DNA of 6,372 bases from Myxococcales bacterium. GTDB taxonomy: Bacteria > Myxococcota > Bradymonadia > UBA7976 > UBA1532. How positions within the stretch are numbered: position 1 is the first letter of the stretch; each line of letters starts with the position of its first letter. The stretch is from positions 1-6,372 of the forward strand of contig JAGQJJ010000244.1 in assembly GCA_020430675.1 (NCBI GenBank). Direction: 5' to 3'. The notes beneath the pieces were generated by a model that searched no databases, was not told the DNA's origin, and saw only the letters and a list, made by a program, of their open reading frames with translations. The translations under genes were made by a program, and so were the position numbers. Positions 1 through 6,272 of the stretch are shown in pieces.

Positions 1-1423
1 CGTCGGCGATGCGCTGGCCCTCGCCGGGGTGGGCGCCCCGCACCGCCGCGCCGGCTGCGGCGCCGAGCGCAAAGGCGGCGGCCTGCTCGCCCTCGGGGCC
101 CGGCGTGGCATGGCGGTCGCGCAGCAGCGCCAGGGTCTCTTCGGTGGGATCGGCGACCAGGCTGAGCCGCGCGAAGAGCTGCGGATAGTCATCGCTGTTG
201 AGCGCGGCGTCGCTGGCCAGCGCCGCCCGCAGCGCCGCCTGGGCGGCGGGGGTGCCGGCGCTGGTCAGCAGGTCGAGGATCATGCGGCGGCCCTGACGCC
301 CGGTCTCGGCCTGGGCGAACAGCTCCGCCAGGCGGGCGCACAGCTCGGGGTGCAGACGCAGCAAAGCCGCGGCCCGCCAGAGGAATTCGTTCTGGTGCGG
401 CAAGGCCCCGCCCGCGGCGAACTCGGCCAGCGTATTGAGCAGGTCGTCGGCCGTGAGTCCATCAGCGCGGCGGGTCAACGCGCGTCGGCCGGCCTCGGGG
501 TCGGCGCGATGCTGGCCCAGCGCGAGCGGTTCGCCGAAGTCGGCGGTCAGGCGGCCATCAAACAGGCCCACCTCTTCAAGCGCAAAGCGGGTCGTGGCGT
601 CGATGTCGAGCACGCGCTCGCCGCCGTCATCGACCGTGATGCGCTCGGCGTTGTCGACGCTGCGCACGAAGCCGGCCGCGGCGAGCGCGATGCGGGCCTC
701 GCCGGCCACGGTGCGCGGCGCGGTGCCATGTTGGCCGGCGAGGGCCTGCAGACGGTCGTAGTGGCGCCGCGTGCGAACCAACGCCGCGCCGTCGGCGTCA
801 CGCCCGGCGAGGGCATAGTCGGAGACCGCCTGGCCATTTGGGGTGGTCTCGAAGGCCGTCCACCGCGCCTGGCGCCCGTCGCCCACCTGCACTTGCAGCT
901 CGCTGGCGAGCAACTGGGCGGTGGTCTGGAAGAGCACCGGCGCGTCGGCGGTGAATCGCACCCGCGTGATGCTGCCATCGGGGGCGACTTCGAGCAGCGC
1001 CTCGCGGCTGACGAGCTGCGCGCGGGCGACCTCGGCGTCTGGCAGCAGCGCCTTGCCGAGCACGGTGATGTCATGCGTGTCGAGCGTGTCGATGCGCAGG
1101 CTGAGGCAGGTGGCACCAACCGCCCCGTCGGCGAGCGCGCAGTCACGCCCCACTTTGCCATGGCTGCGCAACGTCAACGTGCCGGCCAGGTCGATGCGGC
1201 CCGCGACATCAGTAGCCGAGGCGCCGCCCAGCGCGCGCACGTCGTGGCGGGCGCGGTGGCTGAAGCGATAGCGCAGCGCCTGGCCGCGCGGCCATTGCAG
1301 GCGAAGGGGCGCGGTCTCGGCGGCGGGGGTGCGCGGGGCGGCGGGTTGCAGGGCGATGAGGACGGCGCCGCTGGCGCAGAGCAGCGCAGCGACGATGGCA
1401 AAGGCGAGGGCGGGGCGCTTCAT
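1..1423 (-). CDS. Secreted or membrane-anchored protein resembling a vitellogenin/MTP-type lipid-transfer N-terminal module (C-terminus off the window)
   Basis: An open frame of 474 codons runs from an ATG at 1423 through the left edge with no stop. A GGAG ribosome binding site at 1435-1432, 8 nt upstream, supports the start. Residues 5-25 are a hydrophobic helix (signal peptide or anchor); Cys16 follows ALL, so it is not a good lipobox. Residues 40-310 look beta-rich: a LRYRF strand near 50-54, a Cys95/Cys106 pair, DGSITRVRF at 149-157, a stretch with LFQTTAQLLASELQV at 164-178, and an ExxxxG...Y element at 192-203. Residues ~320-474 are helical, with SAGTPAAQAAL at 388-398 and DPTEETLALL at 425-434. 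This order (strand with Y-x-F, GxI...V.F, L.Q, then helices with GTPAA and PTEE) matches my memory of the vitellogenin N / microsomal triglyceride transfer protein module, which binds lipid in animals. That assignment is inference from pattern; no alignment was run. HEAT-like repeats of another kind are the main alternative. The lipid-transfer role is unproven. Confidence 0.6.
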   Translation of the reverse strand, partial: MKRPALAFAIVAALLCASGAVLIALQPAAPRTPAAETAPLRLQWPRGQALRYRFSHRARHDVRALGGASATDVAGRIDLAGTLTLRSHGKVGRDCALADGAVGATCLSLRIDTLDTHDITVLGKALLPDAEVARAQLVSREALLEVAPDGSITRVRFTADAPVLFQTTAQLLASELQVQVGDGRQARWTAFETTPNGQAVSDYALAGRDADGAALVRTRRHYDRLQALAGQHGTAPRTVAGEARIALAAAGFVRSVDNAERITVDDGGERVLDIDATTRFALEEVGLFDGRLTADFGEPLALGQHRADPEAGRRALTRRADGLTADDLLNTLAEFAAGGALPHQNEFLWRAAALLRLHPELCARLAELFAQAETGRQGRRMILDLLTSAGTPAAQAALRAALASDAALNSDDYPQLFARLSLVADPTEETLALLRDRHATPGPEGEQAAAFALGAAAGAAVRGAHPGEGQRIAD

Positions 1424-1524
1424 GATGGCATCTCCGGTCGAGGCTCACTTCGGTCCGCACGGGGCGGTCGTTCAGGAGGCGACGGTCGGCGACCGGGCAT
1501 GACAGAAATGCGGCGCACCACGGC

Positions 1525-1542
1525 AAAAAGCGCCGCCCCGGC
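1525..1542 (-). terminator. Possible weak intrinsic terminator after the Hsp70-chimera gene
   Basis: Read on the minus strand, a GC-only hairpin GCCG-GGG-CGGC (1542-1532) is followed, after GC, by five T residues (1529-1525). It lies about 45 nt past the stop of the upstream minus-strand gene and about 100 nt before the next one. The stem is only 4 bp, so termination may be partial or absent and the two genes may still be cotranscribed. Alternative pairings exist here, such as CGGCGC/GCGCCG at 1511-1516 and 1530-1535. Confidence 0.25.
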
Positions 1543-1584
1543 CCGCGAGGTGGCGCGATCCGCGCCGGATCCCATGCCCGCGCC

Positions 1585-4218
1585 TCAGGGCTGGTACTTG
1601 TCCTTGCGAATCTCGACCGCGGCGTCGGCCAGCCGGGCCAGCGGCAGGCTCTTGGTGTCGATCGAGAAGAGATTGGTCGTGTAGCGCAGGCCATCCCACG
1701 AGAAGAGGGTCTCTTCGATGGTGACAAAGAGCACGCGGGCCCACACGGCGAAGCGACCGGACAGCGAGCTCAGCTCCAGATCCAGGCCCCCGGTGAGGCG
1801 CAGCACCAGCTCGTCGCCGCTGAACTCGATGCCCAGGCGCATGTTGAAGGGCAGGTCGACCCGCAGCAGCGTCAGCTCGGCCTTGACGCCGATGGCGGCG
1901 ACGATGATGTCGACGCTGACCGTGGCGAAGGCGTTGAGGTAGGCAAACGGGGTGACGCGCCCCTCCACCGCCAGCTCGGCGCAGCCATCGGGCCGGCCGA
2001 TGCCCGCCTGGTAGTTGACCCCGAAGCCGCCCGCGAGGCCGCCGCGCACTGTGACCGGCACGGGCCCGACCATGAAGGTGGCGCCGCCTTCGGCGATGGC
2101 GATGCCATCGCTGAACCCATCATCGACGATGGTGTACCAGCCAACATCGCCCATCTGACCGGGGTTGAAGTCGAGGTTGACCGAAGGCACCTGCACGCCG
2201 AACACGCTGACCTCCAAGGTGTTTTCGGTGACCTCGTCGGGCAGCGCCATCGACGAGTGGCCCGAGCCGGCGCGGGTGTGCATCGAGACGTGGGCGACGT
2301 CGAAGTCATGGCCCAGCACGGTGACGCCCGCCTCGTAGTAGCCATAGACCTCGGGCTCGAGCAGGCAGGTGTCGCGATCGTCGGCGTAGTCATCGAAGTT
2401 GCCGAGATCAAAGCCAAAACCGTAGCTGCTATAGGCGGCGAAGCGGCTGTCCTTGGGGTTCGAGAAGTCTTCTTCCTGCTTGCGGACGACCACCTTGCCA
2501 TCGACGATCAGATCCGAGTCGAGGGCGGCGGCGAGCACGCGCAGCATCACGCGGTTGTGCACCTCGCGGCAGTCGAAGTACCGCTCCAGGTGCTGGCCCG
2601 AGCGCGTCCAGTTGTTGTAGCCCTGCGCCGCGGTGCCGGTGAAGTCGCTCTCCTGCAGGTAGGTCGCGGCGCTGACATCCTTGTCGCCGGCCATATAGTA
2701 GATGGCACCGGCGGTGCCCGCGGTGTCGATCCGCCACTTTGCGTTGGGCACGGTGCCATTGGGTCGGACCACGCAGCCCTTGAAGTCACCGTAGTAGTGC
2801 GAGGTCGCGGGCACCGTATAGTCTGACACATCGGCGGTCAGCAGCTCGAAGCACGCCTCGGCGGTCTCGATGGCCGACGGCAGGTTCCAGACGGGCACGC
2901 CCTCAAGCTGGCCGTAGCAAAGGTCATGGTAATGGTCGATCTTGTCGTGCGCGCTCAGGGCGTCCGCAAACACGAAGCTGCGCCCCTTCACCGCGTCGAA
3001 GCCTTCCGGCGTCGCGTCCATGCAGCGCTGGAAGTCGATCTCGCGCTCGGCGGTGTACAGGTCGAGCACGCGCTGGGCGAAGAGCTTGGGCTGCCAGTCG
3101 CAAGGGTTGTCGGCGCTGGGATCGAGGCACCCCGCCTCGTAGGCTTCCTGCACCTTGGCTTCGATCTTGGCATCCATCAGCGCCAGCCATTGGCGGTAGC
3201 CCTCATCGCTGAGCACGTCTTCGGCGGCCTCGGGCGCCATCTCGGGCGTCACGTAGACGGGCAGCTCGCCCAGCTCGGTCCGCTTCTCCGCCTGGCGCAC
3301 GAGCACCGAGTTGACCGGGCTCATCTGGCTGAGCGCGGAGTTCTGCAGCGACGTCTGCACCGCCGCCCAGGCTGAGCGCGACAGGGTCGTGGCCTGCTCG
3401 CCGTCCAGCGTGTAGACGTGCTGGGTGGCAAACGTATCGAGTGCGTAGTGCATGCGGTCGCGACGGGCGAGCAGCGACTCGAACTCTTCGACCAGCGCGC
3501 GCGAGCGGACCAGGTCGTCCTCGGTCAGCCCGGCGCCCTCCAGCGCGTGGAAGCGCTCCTCGTGCCACTCCCAGCTCTCGCGGTACTGCGCCTCGGGCGC
3601 GTTGCGCGCCGTCTCGATCGCCTCGCGCAGCGTGGGGTCGCAGATGGTGGGCGCATCGAGCGAAACGCCGCACCGACCGGCAAATGGCGCGTCCGGCTGG
3701 GCCGGCTCGAAGGTGAAGAAGACATCGGTGAAGCCGGCGCGGGTCAACGCGGTGCGCAGCCGCCGCTCGGCGAGCGCCTCCGACTCTTCGCCTTCGCTGC
3801 CCGCAAAGCGCACCGGCCGCCCGACCACCGCCTTATGCCCCAGCGGGCCGAGCCCGGCCTCGGCCATGCGGCGCAGCTCGGCGAGGAAGAAGCCGACCAG
3901 ATCTTCCAATGAATACCGACGGTTGTAGATGTCGGTCGCCTGAAATGACGCGCTCGCCAGGAACGATTTCAGCGACTGGATCAGCCGCCCCTCGCCCTCA
4001 TCGAGCCGCCGCGCGATGGCCGCCGGCCCGGCCAGCGCGTGGGGGGGTCGCCCGTCTTCAGGCGGCGCAAAGTGCAACACCGATCGAAAGACGCGGGCCC
4101 AGGTCTCGCCCACCGGAAACTCGGCCAGCCGCGTGCGCCCGTCGGGTCCGCACACCGCGATGGCGCTGTTGGTCGTGCCAAAGTCGATGCCCACTGCGCG
4201 TTTGCTCTCGCGGGTCAT
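1585..4218 (-). CDS. Chimeric protein: truncated Hsp70/YegD-like ATPase N-terminus joined to a large Cys-containing, secreted-looking protein
   Basis: The protein has 877 residues from the ATG at 4218, chosen because GGAGG ends 5 nt before it; an in-frame ATG at 4230 overlaps that site and has none of its own. Residues 9-18 hold the Hsp70 phosphate-1 motif (VGIDFGTTNS). Similarity to stand-alone YegD-type Hsp70 proteins continues (QSLKSFL, AVVGRPV, AGFTDVFFTFEP) to about residue 172. It stops exactly where the family normally has EP followed by alanines. The DxGGGTxD phosphate-2 motif, adenosine motif and substrate domain are all absent, so ATP hydrolysis is not expected. Residues ~175-877 are unrelated: 11 cysteines (against one in the Hsp70 part), a helical stretch ~200-370, Gly/Tyr/Asp-rich sections ~480-640, and alternating beta strands ~670-860. 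This part resembles periplasmic or surface proteins but now lacks a signal peptide. I do not recognise its family. The gene may be a deletion fusion of two genes, a natural fusion, or an assembly artefact. Confidence 0.75.
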   Translation of the reverse strand: MTRESKRAVGIDFGTTNSAIAVCGPDGRTRLAEFPVGETWARVFRSVLHFAPPEDGRPPHALAGPAAIARRLDEGEGRLIQSLKSFLASASFQATDIYNRRYSLEDLVGFFLAELRRMAEAGLGPLGHKAVVGRPVRFAGSEGEESEALAERRLRTALTRAGFTDVFFTFEPAQPDAPFAGRCGVSLDAPTICDPTLREAIETARNAPEAQYRESWEWHEERFHALEGAGLTEDDLVRSRALVEEFESLLARRDRMHYALDTFATQHVYTLDGEQATTLSRSAWAAVQTSLQNSALSQMSPVNSVLVRQAEKRTELGELPVYVTPEMAPEAAEDVLSDEGYRQWLALMDAKIEAKVQEAYEAGCLDPSADNPCDWQPKLFAQRVLDLYTAEREIDFQRCMDATPEGFDAVKGRSFVFADALSAHDKIDHYHDLCYGQLEGVPVWNLPSAIETAEACFELLTADVSDYTVPATSHYYGDFKGCVVRPNGTVPNAKWRIDTAGTAGAIYYMAGDKDVSAATYLQESDFTGTAAQGYNNWTRSGQHLERYFDCREVHNRVMLRVLAAALDSDLIVDGKVVVRKQEEDFSNPKDSRFAAYSSYGFGFDLGNFDDYADDRDTCLLEPEVYGYYEAGVTVLGHDFDVAHVSMHTRAGSGHSSMALPDEVTENTLEVSVFGVQVPSVNLDFNPGQMGDVGWYTIVDDGFSDGIAIAEGGATFMVGPVPVTVRGGLAGGFGVNYQAGIGRPDGCAELAVEGRVTPFAYLNAFATVSVDIIVAAIGVKAELTLLRVDLPFNMRLGIEFSGDELVLRLTGGLDLELSSLSGRFAVWARVLFVTIEETLFSWDGLRYTTNLFSIDTKSLPLARLADAAVEIRKDKYQP
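3670..3711 (-). other. Fusion junction between the Hsp70-like segment and the unrelated C-terminal segment
   Basis: Within the chimeric gene, the Hsp70-type sequence FTFEP (codons from 3711 to about 3703) is followed directly by AQPDAPFAGRCGVS, which has no Hsp70 character. The reading frame is intact across the join. The local DNA is GC-rich with repeated CCGG/AGCCGG words that could support recombination or a false assembly overlap. The boundary is placed by recognising where Hsp70 similarity ends, so it is uncertain by about 10 codons. Confidence 0.55.
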
Positions 4219-4223
4219 GATCG

Positions 4224-4228
4224 CCTCC
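4224..4228 (-). promoter_or_regulatory. Shine-Dalgarno site deciding the start of the chimeric gene
   Basis: On the minus strand GGAGG occupies 4228-4224 and is separated by 5 nt from the ATG at 4218-4216. The upstream in-frame ATG (4230-4228) lies inside this element and has no purine-rich site before it. Residue numbering for the chimeric protein therefore starts at 4218. Confidence 0.75.
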
Positions 4229-4251
4229 ATCGGTTCGAAAAAAGGGCGCGC

Positions 4252-4280
4252 ACCCTACCCCCATCCCGTGGCCGCAGCAA
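4252..4280 (-). promoter_or_regulatory. Candidate promoter for the Hsp70-chimera gene
   Basis: On the minus strand TTGCTG (4280-4275) and TAGGGT (4257-4252) are separated by 17 nt, the ideal sigma70 spacing. The -35 box keeps TTG and the -10 box keeps TA and the final T. The predicted start near 4245 would give a short leader of about 27 nt carrying the GGAGG site. The boxes are far from consensus, so this is only a candidate. Confidence 0.3.
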
Positions 4281-4324
4281 GCCGGTGGTTGCGCGATTTT
4301 CTTGGCCCCCGAATCGCGTCCGGG

Positions 4325-4342
4325 TTGTTGCTGCTGCAACAA
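4325..4342. repeat. Perfect inverted repeat TTGTTGC-4-GCAACAA
   Basis: Seven-base arms (4325-4331 and 4336-4342) match exactly around a TGCT centre, giving an 18-bp dyad. It lies about 45 bp upstream of the candidate -35 box of the minus-strand gene and about 218 bp before the methyltransferase start. Size and symmetry suit a dimeric repressor or activator site. No T-tract follows, so a terminator role is unlikely. The cognate regulator cannot be named. Confidence 0.45.
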
Positions 4343-4420
4343 TGTCTCTTGACGCCGCTGCATGCCATCGGCCATCGCTTGCAGTCACGGTCACGCCGGC
4401 AGGCATCTATGTGATCGGCG

Positions 4421-4438
4421 ATGCCATCAATGCCATCA
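4421..4438. repeat. Tandem duplication of a 9-mer (ATGCCATCA x2)
   Basis: Two exact head-to-tail copies of ATGCCATCA occupy 4421-4429 and 4430-4438, and a related ATGCCATC occurs at 4362-4369. This may be simple replication slippage or a pair of adjacent protein-binding half sites. It is visible directly in the sequence, but its function is unknown. Confidence 0.5.
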
Positions 4439-4462
4439 AAGGCGGGCGTCCGCCGAAGCGGG

Positions 4463-4487
4463 TCGGATACCTGTCGGGGGTATCCGA
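4463..4487. repeat. Perfect 9-bp inverted repeat (TCGGATACC-7-GGTATCCGA) upstream of the methyltransferase
   Basis: Arms 4463-4471 and 4479-4487 are exact reverse complements around a TGTCGGG spacer, and two G·T wobble pairs would extend the stem outward in RNA. The element ends 72 bp before the ATG at 4560 and abuts a candidate -35 box at 4488, a position suited to an operator. If transcription starts further upstream it would instead form a stable leader hairpin. No U-run follows it, so it is not a classical terminator. Confidence 0.55.
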
Positions 4488-4517
4488 TTGCGCCGATTTG
4501 CGCAGTAGACATACAAC
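4488..4517 (+). promoter_or_regulatory. Candidate promoter for the methyltransferase-hydroxylase operon
   Basis: TTGCGC (4488-4493) and TACAAC (4512-4517) are spaced by 18 nt and resemble sigma70 -35 and -10 boxes (3/6 and 4/6 matches). The site sits immediately downstream of the 9-bp dyad, so a protein bound there would touch the -35 region. A transcript starting near 4525 would have a leader of about 35 nt. The match is weak. Confidence 0.3.
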
Positions 4518-4559
4518 AGGACGGAAATTCACCCGAACCCAGGAAACCACCGACCCCCA

Positions 4560-5372
4560 ATGCACACTCACCGAATGACCCGCCTCACCGACGGCACCCG
4601 GGTCGCCTGCCTCAGCACGAACGAGGCCAAGGTGCTCGATCGCCACGTCGGTGGCTACCTGGCCCACGGCATCACCCTGCCCGATGCCGGCGTCGCGTTC
4701 GACGTCGGGGCCAATATCGGGCTGTTTGGCGTGCGCGCGGTGCAGCGCCTGCCGCGCGTGCGGGTCTTTGCCTTCGAGCCGGTGCCGATGATCCACGCGG
4801 TCTGCGCCGCCAACGCAGAGGCGCACGGCGACGGCCGGTTGTTCGCCCTGCCTTATGGCCTCTCCGCCGCGCCCGGGCGCCTGCAGTTCACCTACTTTCC
4901 CCGCTGCCCGGCCTTGTCGACCGCGCACCCCGAGGATTGGGACGCGCCCGGCTCGTTCGCAACGGCGGTGAAGGGCAACCTGGCGGTGGCGGCGCAGATT
5001 CAGCCGCTTGCCCGCCTCTTGCCCGGGTTCGCCGCGCCGTTGGTCGCCCGCTATCTCACCGGCGCCCGTCAGGCGGTCGACGCCGAGCTGCGCACCGTCT
5101 CGCAGGTGATCGACGAGCACGGCCTGGCGCGGATCGATCTGCTCAAGATTGACTGCGAAGGGGCCGAACTCGACGTGCTCAAAGGAATCGCGCCCGCCCA
5201 TTGGCCCCGCGTCGGCCAGGTCGTCGCCGAGGTGCACGACCTCGACGGGCGCCTCGACGCGGTCGTCGCCCTGCTGCGCGCCCACGGCTTCGACCAGCTG
5301 GTCATCGACCGGGAGCCCGGCTTCGAGGGCACCCGGCTGAACAATGTCTTCGCCCGCCGAGGCGCCGTATGA
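4560..5372 (+). CDS. FkbM-family SAM-dependent methyltransferase
   Basis: This 270-residue protein has the class I methyltransferase motif I FDVGANIGLFG (residues 47-57) for S-adenosylmethionine binding and the acidic ribose-contact motif FAFEPVP (70-76). It also has the FkbM signature LLKIDCEGAELDVLKGI (194-210), followed by QVVAEVHD (220-227). FkbM enzymes are mostly O-methyltransferases of sugars, polyketides, peptides or lipids. The TYFPRCPALST stretch (110-120) resembles FkbM domains linked to natural-product assembly lines, but no such synthase is visible here. Length is normal for a stand-alone enzyme, and no signal peptide is present, so it should be cytoplasmic. The start is uncertain. 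AGGA at 4541-4544 lies 15 nt before the ATG at 4560, too far to be convincing, and an in-frame ATG at 4575 (MTRLTDG) is a good alternative also lacking a clear site. Its stop overlaps the next start by ATGA, so the two products are translationally coupled. The substrate is unknown. Confidence 0.9.
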   Translation: MHTHRMTRLTDGTRVACLSTNEAKVLDRHVGGYLAHGITLPDAGVAFDVGANIGLFGVRAVQRLPRVRVFAFEPVPMIHAVCAANAEAHGDGRLFALPYGLSAAPGRLQFTYFPRCPALSTAHPEDWDAPGSFATAVKGNLAVAAQIQPLARLLPGFAAPLVARYLTGARQAVDAELRTVSQVIDEHGLARIDLLKIDCEGAELDVLKGIAPAHWPRVGQVVAEVHDLDGRLDAVVALLRAHGFDQLVIDREPGFEGTRLNNVFARRGAV

Positions 5373-6094
5373 AAGGCGCGCTGATCATGTGCGCGGTGTC
5401 GGCGGCGGTGAACCTCGTAGGTTGGCTCGCCAGCCGGCACATCGACCGGGTGGGGCTGCCCAAGCGCCTCCACGACCGATTCGTCGAACGCAAGCCGAAC
5501 GCGCTGCCACCGCGCATGCGCCGCATCATGACCAATCTCATCGGGCAGCATCTGATGATCCTCATCGGCTTCACCCTGCTCGAAGACCATATCCCGGTGG
5601 CATGGCCCGGCCTGTTCACGCTGGCCGTGCAGTCGGTGGTGCTGCTCCTGGCCGATGACTTCGGCTTCTACTGGGGCCACCGCCTCATGCACCGAAACCG
5701 CACCTTGTATCGGCGCGTGCACAAGATCCACCACGAGGCCTACGCGCCGGTGCCGATCGAGTATTTCTACAACCACCCGCTCGAACCGTTCATCGGCTCG
5801 ATCGGCCTCATGCCGGGCCTGGCTGCGGTGTACCTCATCTGGGGCAACGTGCCGCTGTGGACGTTCATGATCTATTTCCTGTGGCGCGTCGGCCACGAGC
5901 TGGTCATTCACTCCGGCGCCTGGCTGCCAACCCGCCACCTGCCCCTCGTCGCTCCCATGCGGCATCACGACCTGCACCACGCCCGACCGCACGCGGGCAA
6001 TTATGGGTCCACGCTGCTCATCTGGGATCGGGTCTTCGGCACCCGAGTCCCCGACGACCGGCCGGCCCCCGCCGAGGCTCGCCCGACGGCCTGA
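5369..6094 (+). CDS. Fatty acid hydroxylase / sterol desaturase superfamily membrane di-iron enzyme
   Basis: This 241-residue protein starts at the ATG at 5369, which lies in the ATGA overlap with the methyltransferase stop and has GAGG (5359-5362) 6 nt upstream. It carries the superfamily's histidine boxes: HRLMH (104-108), HKIHH (118-122) and HDLHH (200-204), with further histidines at 136, 176 and 181. These bind two irons in enzymes that hydroxylate or desaturate lipids using O2. Hydrophobic segments at about 5-22, 56-71, 78-95 and 142-175 place it in the membrane with the His boxes on the cytoplasmic face. EYFYNHPLE (131-139) and HARPHAGNYG (204-213) are typical of the family, and the length is near the lower end for bacterial members. 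The lipid it oxidises cannot be told from sequence. The overlap with an O-methyltransferase-type gene suggests that the new hydroxyl may be methylated. Confidence 0.9.
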   Translation: MKGALIMCAVSAAVNLVGWLASRHIDRVGLPKRLHDRFVERKPNALPPRMRRIMTNLIGQHLMILIGFTLLEDHIPVAWPGLFTLAVQSVVLLLADDFGFYWGHRLMHRNRTLYRRVHKIHHEAYAPVPIEYFYNHPLEPFIGSIGLMPGLAAVYLIWGNVPLWTFMIYFLWRVGHELVIHSGAWLPTRHLPLVAPMRHHDLHHARPHAGNYGSTLLIWDRVFGTRVPDDRPAPAEARPTA

Positions 6095-6272
6095 ACGGCG
6101 CGGCGCCTCGGCGCACGGCCGCCATGGCATGCCTTCCGCCCAACGGATTAATGGTCACCCGGCGTACGCTTAATGCTGCGGCCCATGGCTTTACGCCCCG
6201 ACGGCCGTTGCGTTTGCTACCCATTGGCCATGCCCGCGGATGGATCGCGCGGCTCGCTGAAAGAGACGAATC
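6095..6272 (+). other. Intergenic spacer before the outer-membrane protein gene
   Basis: This 178-bp gap follows the hydroxylase stop. GC-rich self-complementary words just after the stop (GGCGC repeats near 6098-6115, GCGGC/GCCGC) could form a hairpin, but no T-run follows, so no intrinsic terminator can be called. Two TTAATG copies (6148-6153 and 6170-6175) lie 22 bp apart. The AT-richer stretch at 6146-6225 probably holds the promoter of the next gene, though no convincing -35/-10 pair stands out. Confidence 0.4.

Larger units (their letters stand above)
4219..4559. other. Divergent intergenic region between the chimeric gene and the methyltransferase
   Basis: About 340 bp separates two genes that point away from each other. 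I see no convincing gene inside it. Its longest frames are continuations of shadows from the flanking genes. It contains two perfect inverted repeats (4325-4342 and 4463-4487), an exact tandem 9-mer (4421-4438), a third ATGCCATC copy at 4362-4369, and weak sigma70-like promoter candidates facing each way. The base composition is visibly less GC-rich than the flanking genes, as expected for regulatory sequence. Confidence 0.7.

Noticed and set aside
1376..1384. Lipoprotein signal (lipobox) in the vitellogenin-like protein
   Set aside because: Cys16 is preceded by Leu instead of Ala, Gly or Ser at the -1 position, so signal peptidase II cleavage is unlikely.
29..1684. A 551-codon open frame on the plus strand opposite the vitellogenin-like gene
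   Set aside because: It is codon-phase aligned with the minus-strand gene, starts with GTG without a ribosome binding site, and encodes a low-complexity Gly/Ala/Arg/Gln-rich product typical of antisense frames in GC-rich DNA. The minus-strand frame has a signal helix, a ribosome binding site and domain-like structure.
4230..4230. Start of the chimeric gene at the upstream ATG (4230)
   Set aside because: That ATG overlaps the GGAGG element and has no ribosome binding site of its own. The ATG at 4218 is ideally spaced from GGAGG and matches where Hsp70 proteins begin.
4407..5285. A 292-codon minus-strand frame opposite the methyltransferase
   Set aside because: It lies antisense to a gene with clear FkbM motifs, and its product is Arg/Gly/Asp/His-biased with no recognisable motif.
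5069..6130. A 353-codon minus-strand frame opposite the methyltransferase end and the hydroxylase
   Set aside because: It is an antisense shadow of two well-supported coding regions, has no plausible start site, and has an atypical composition.
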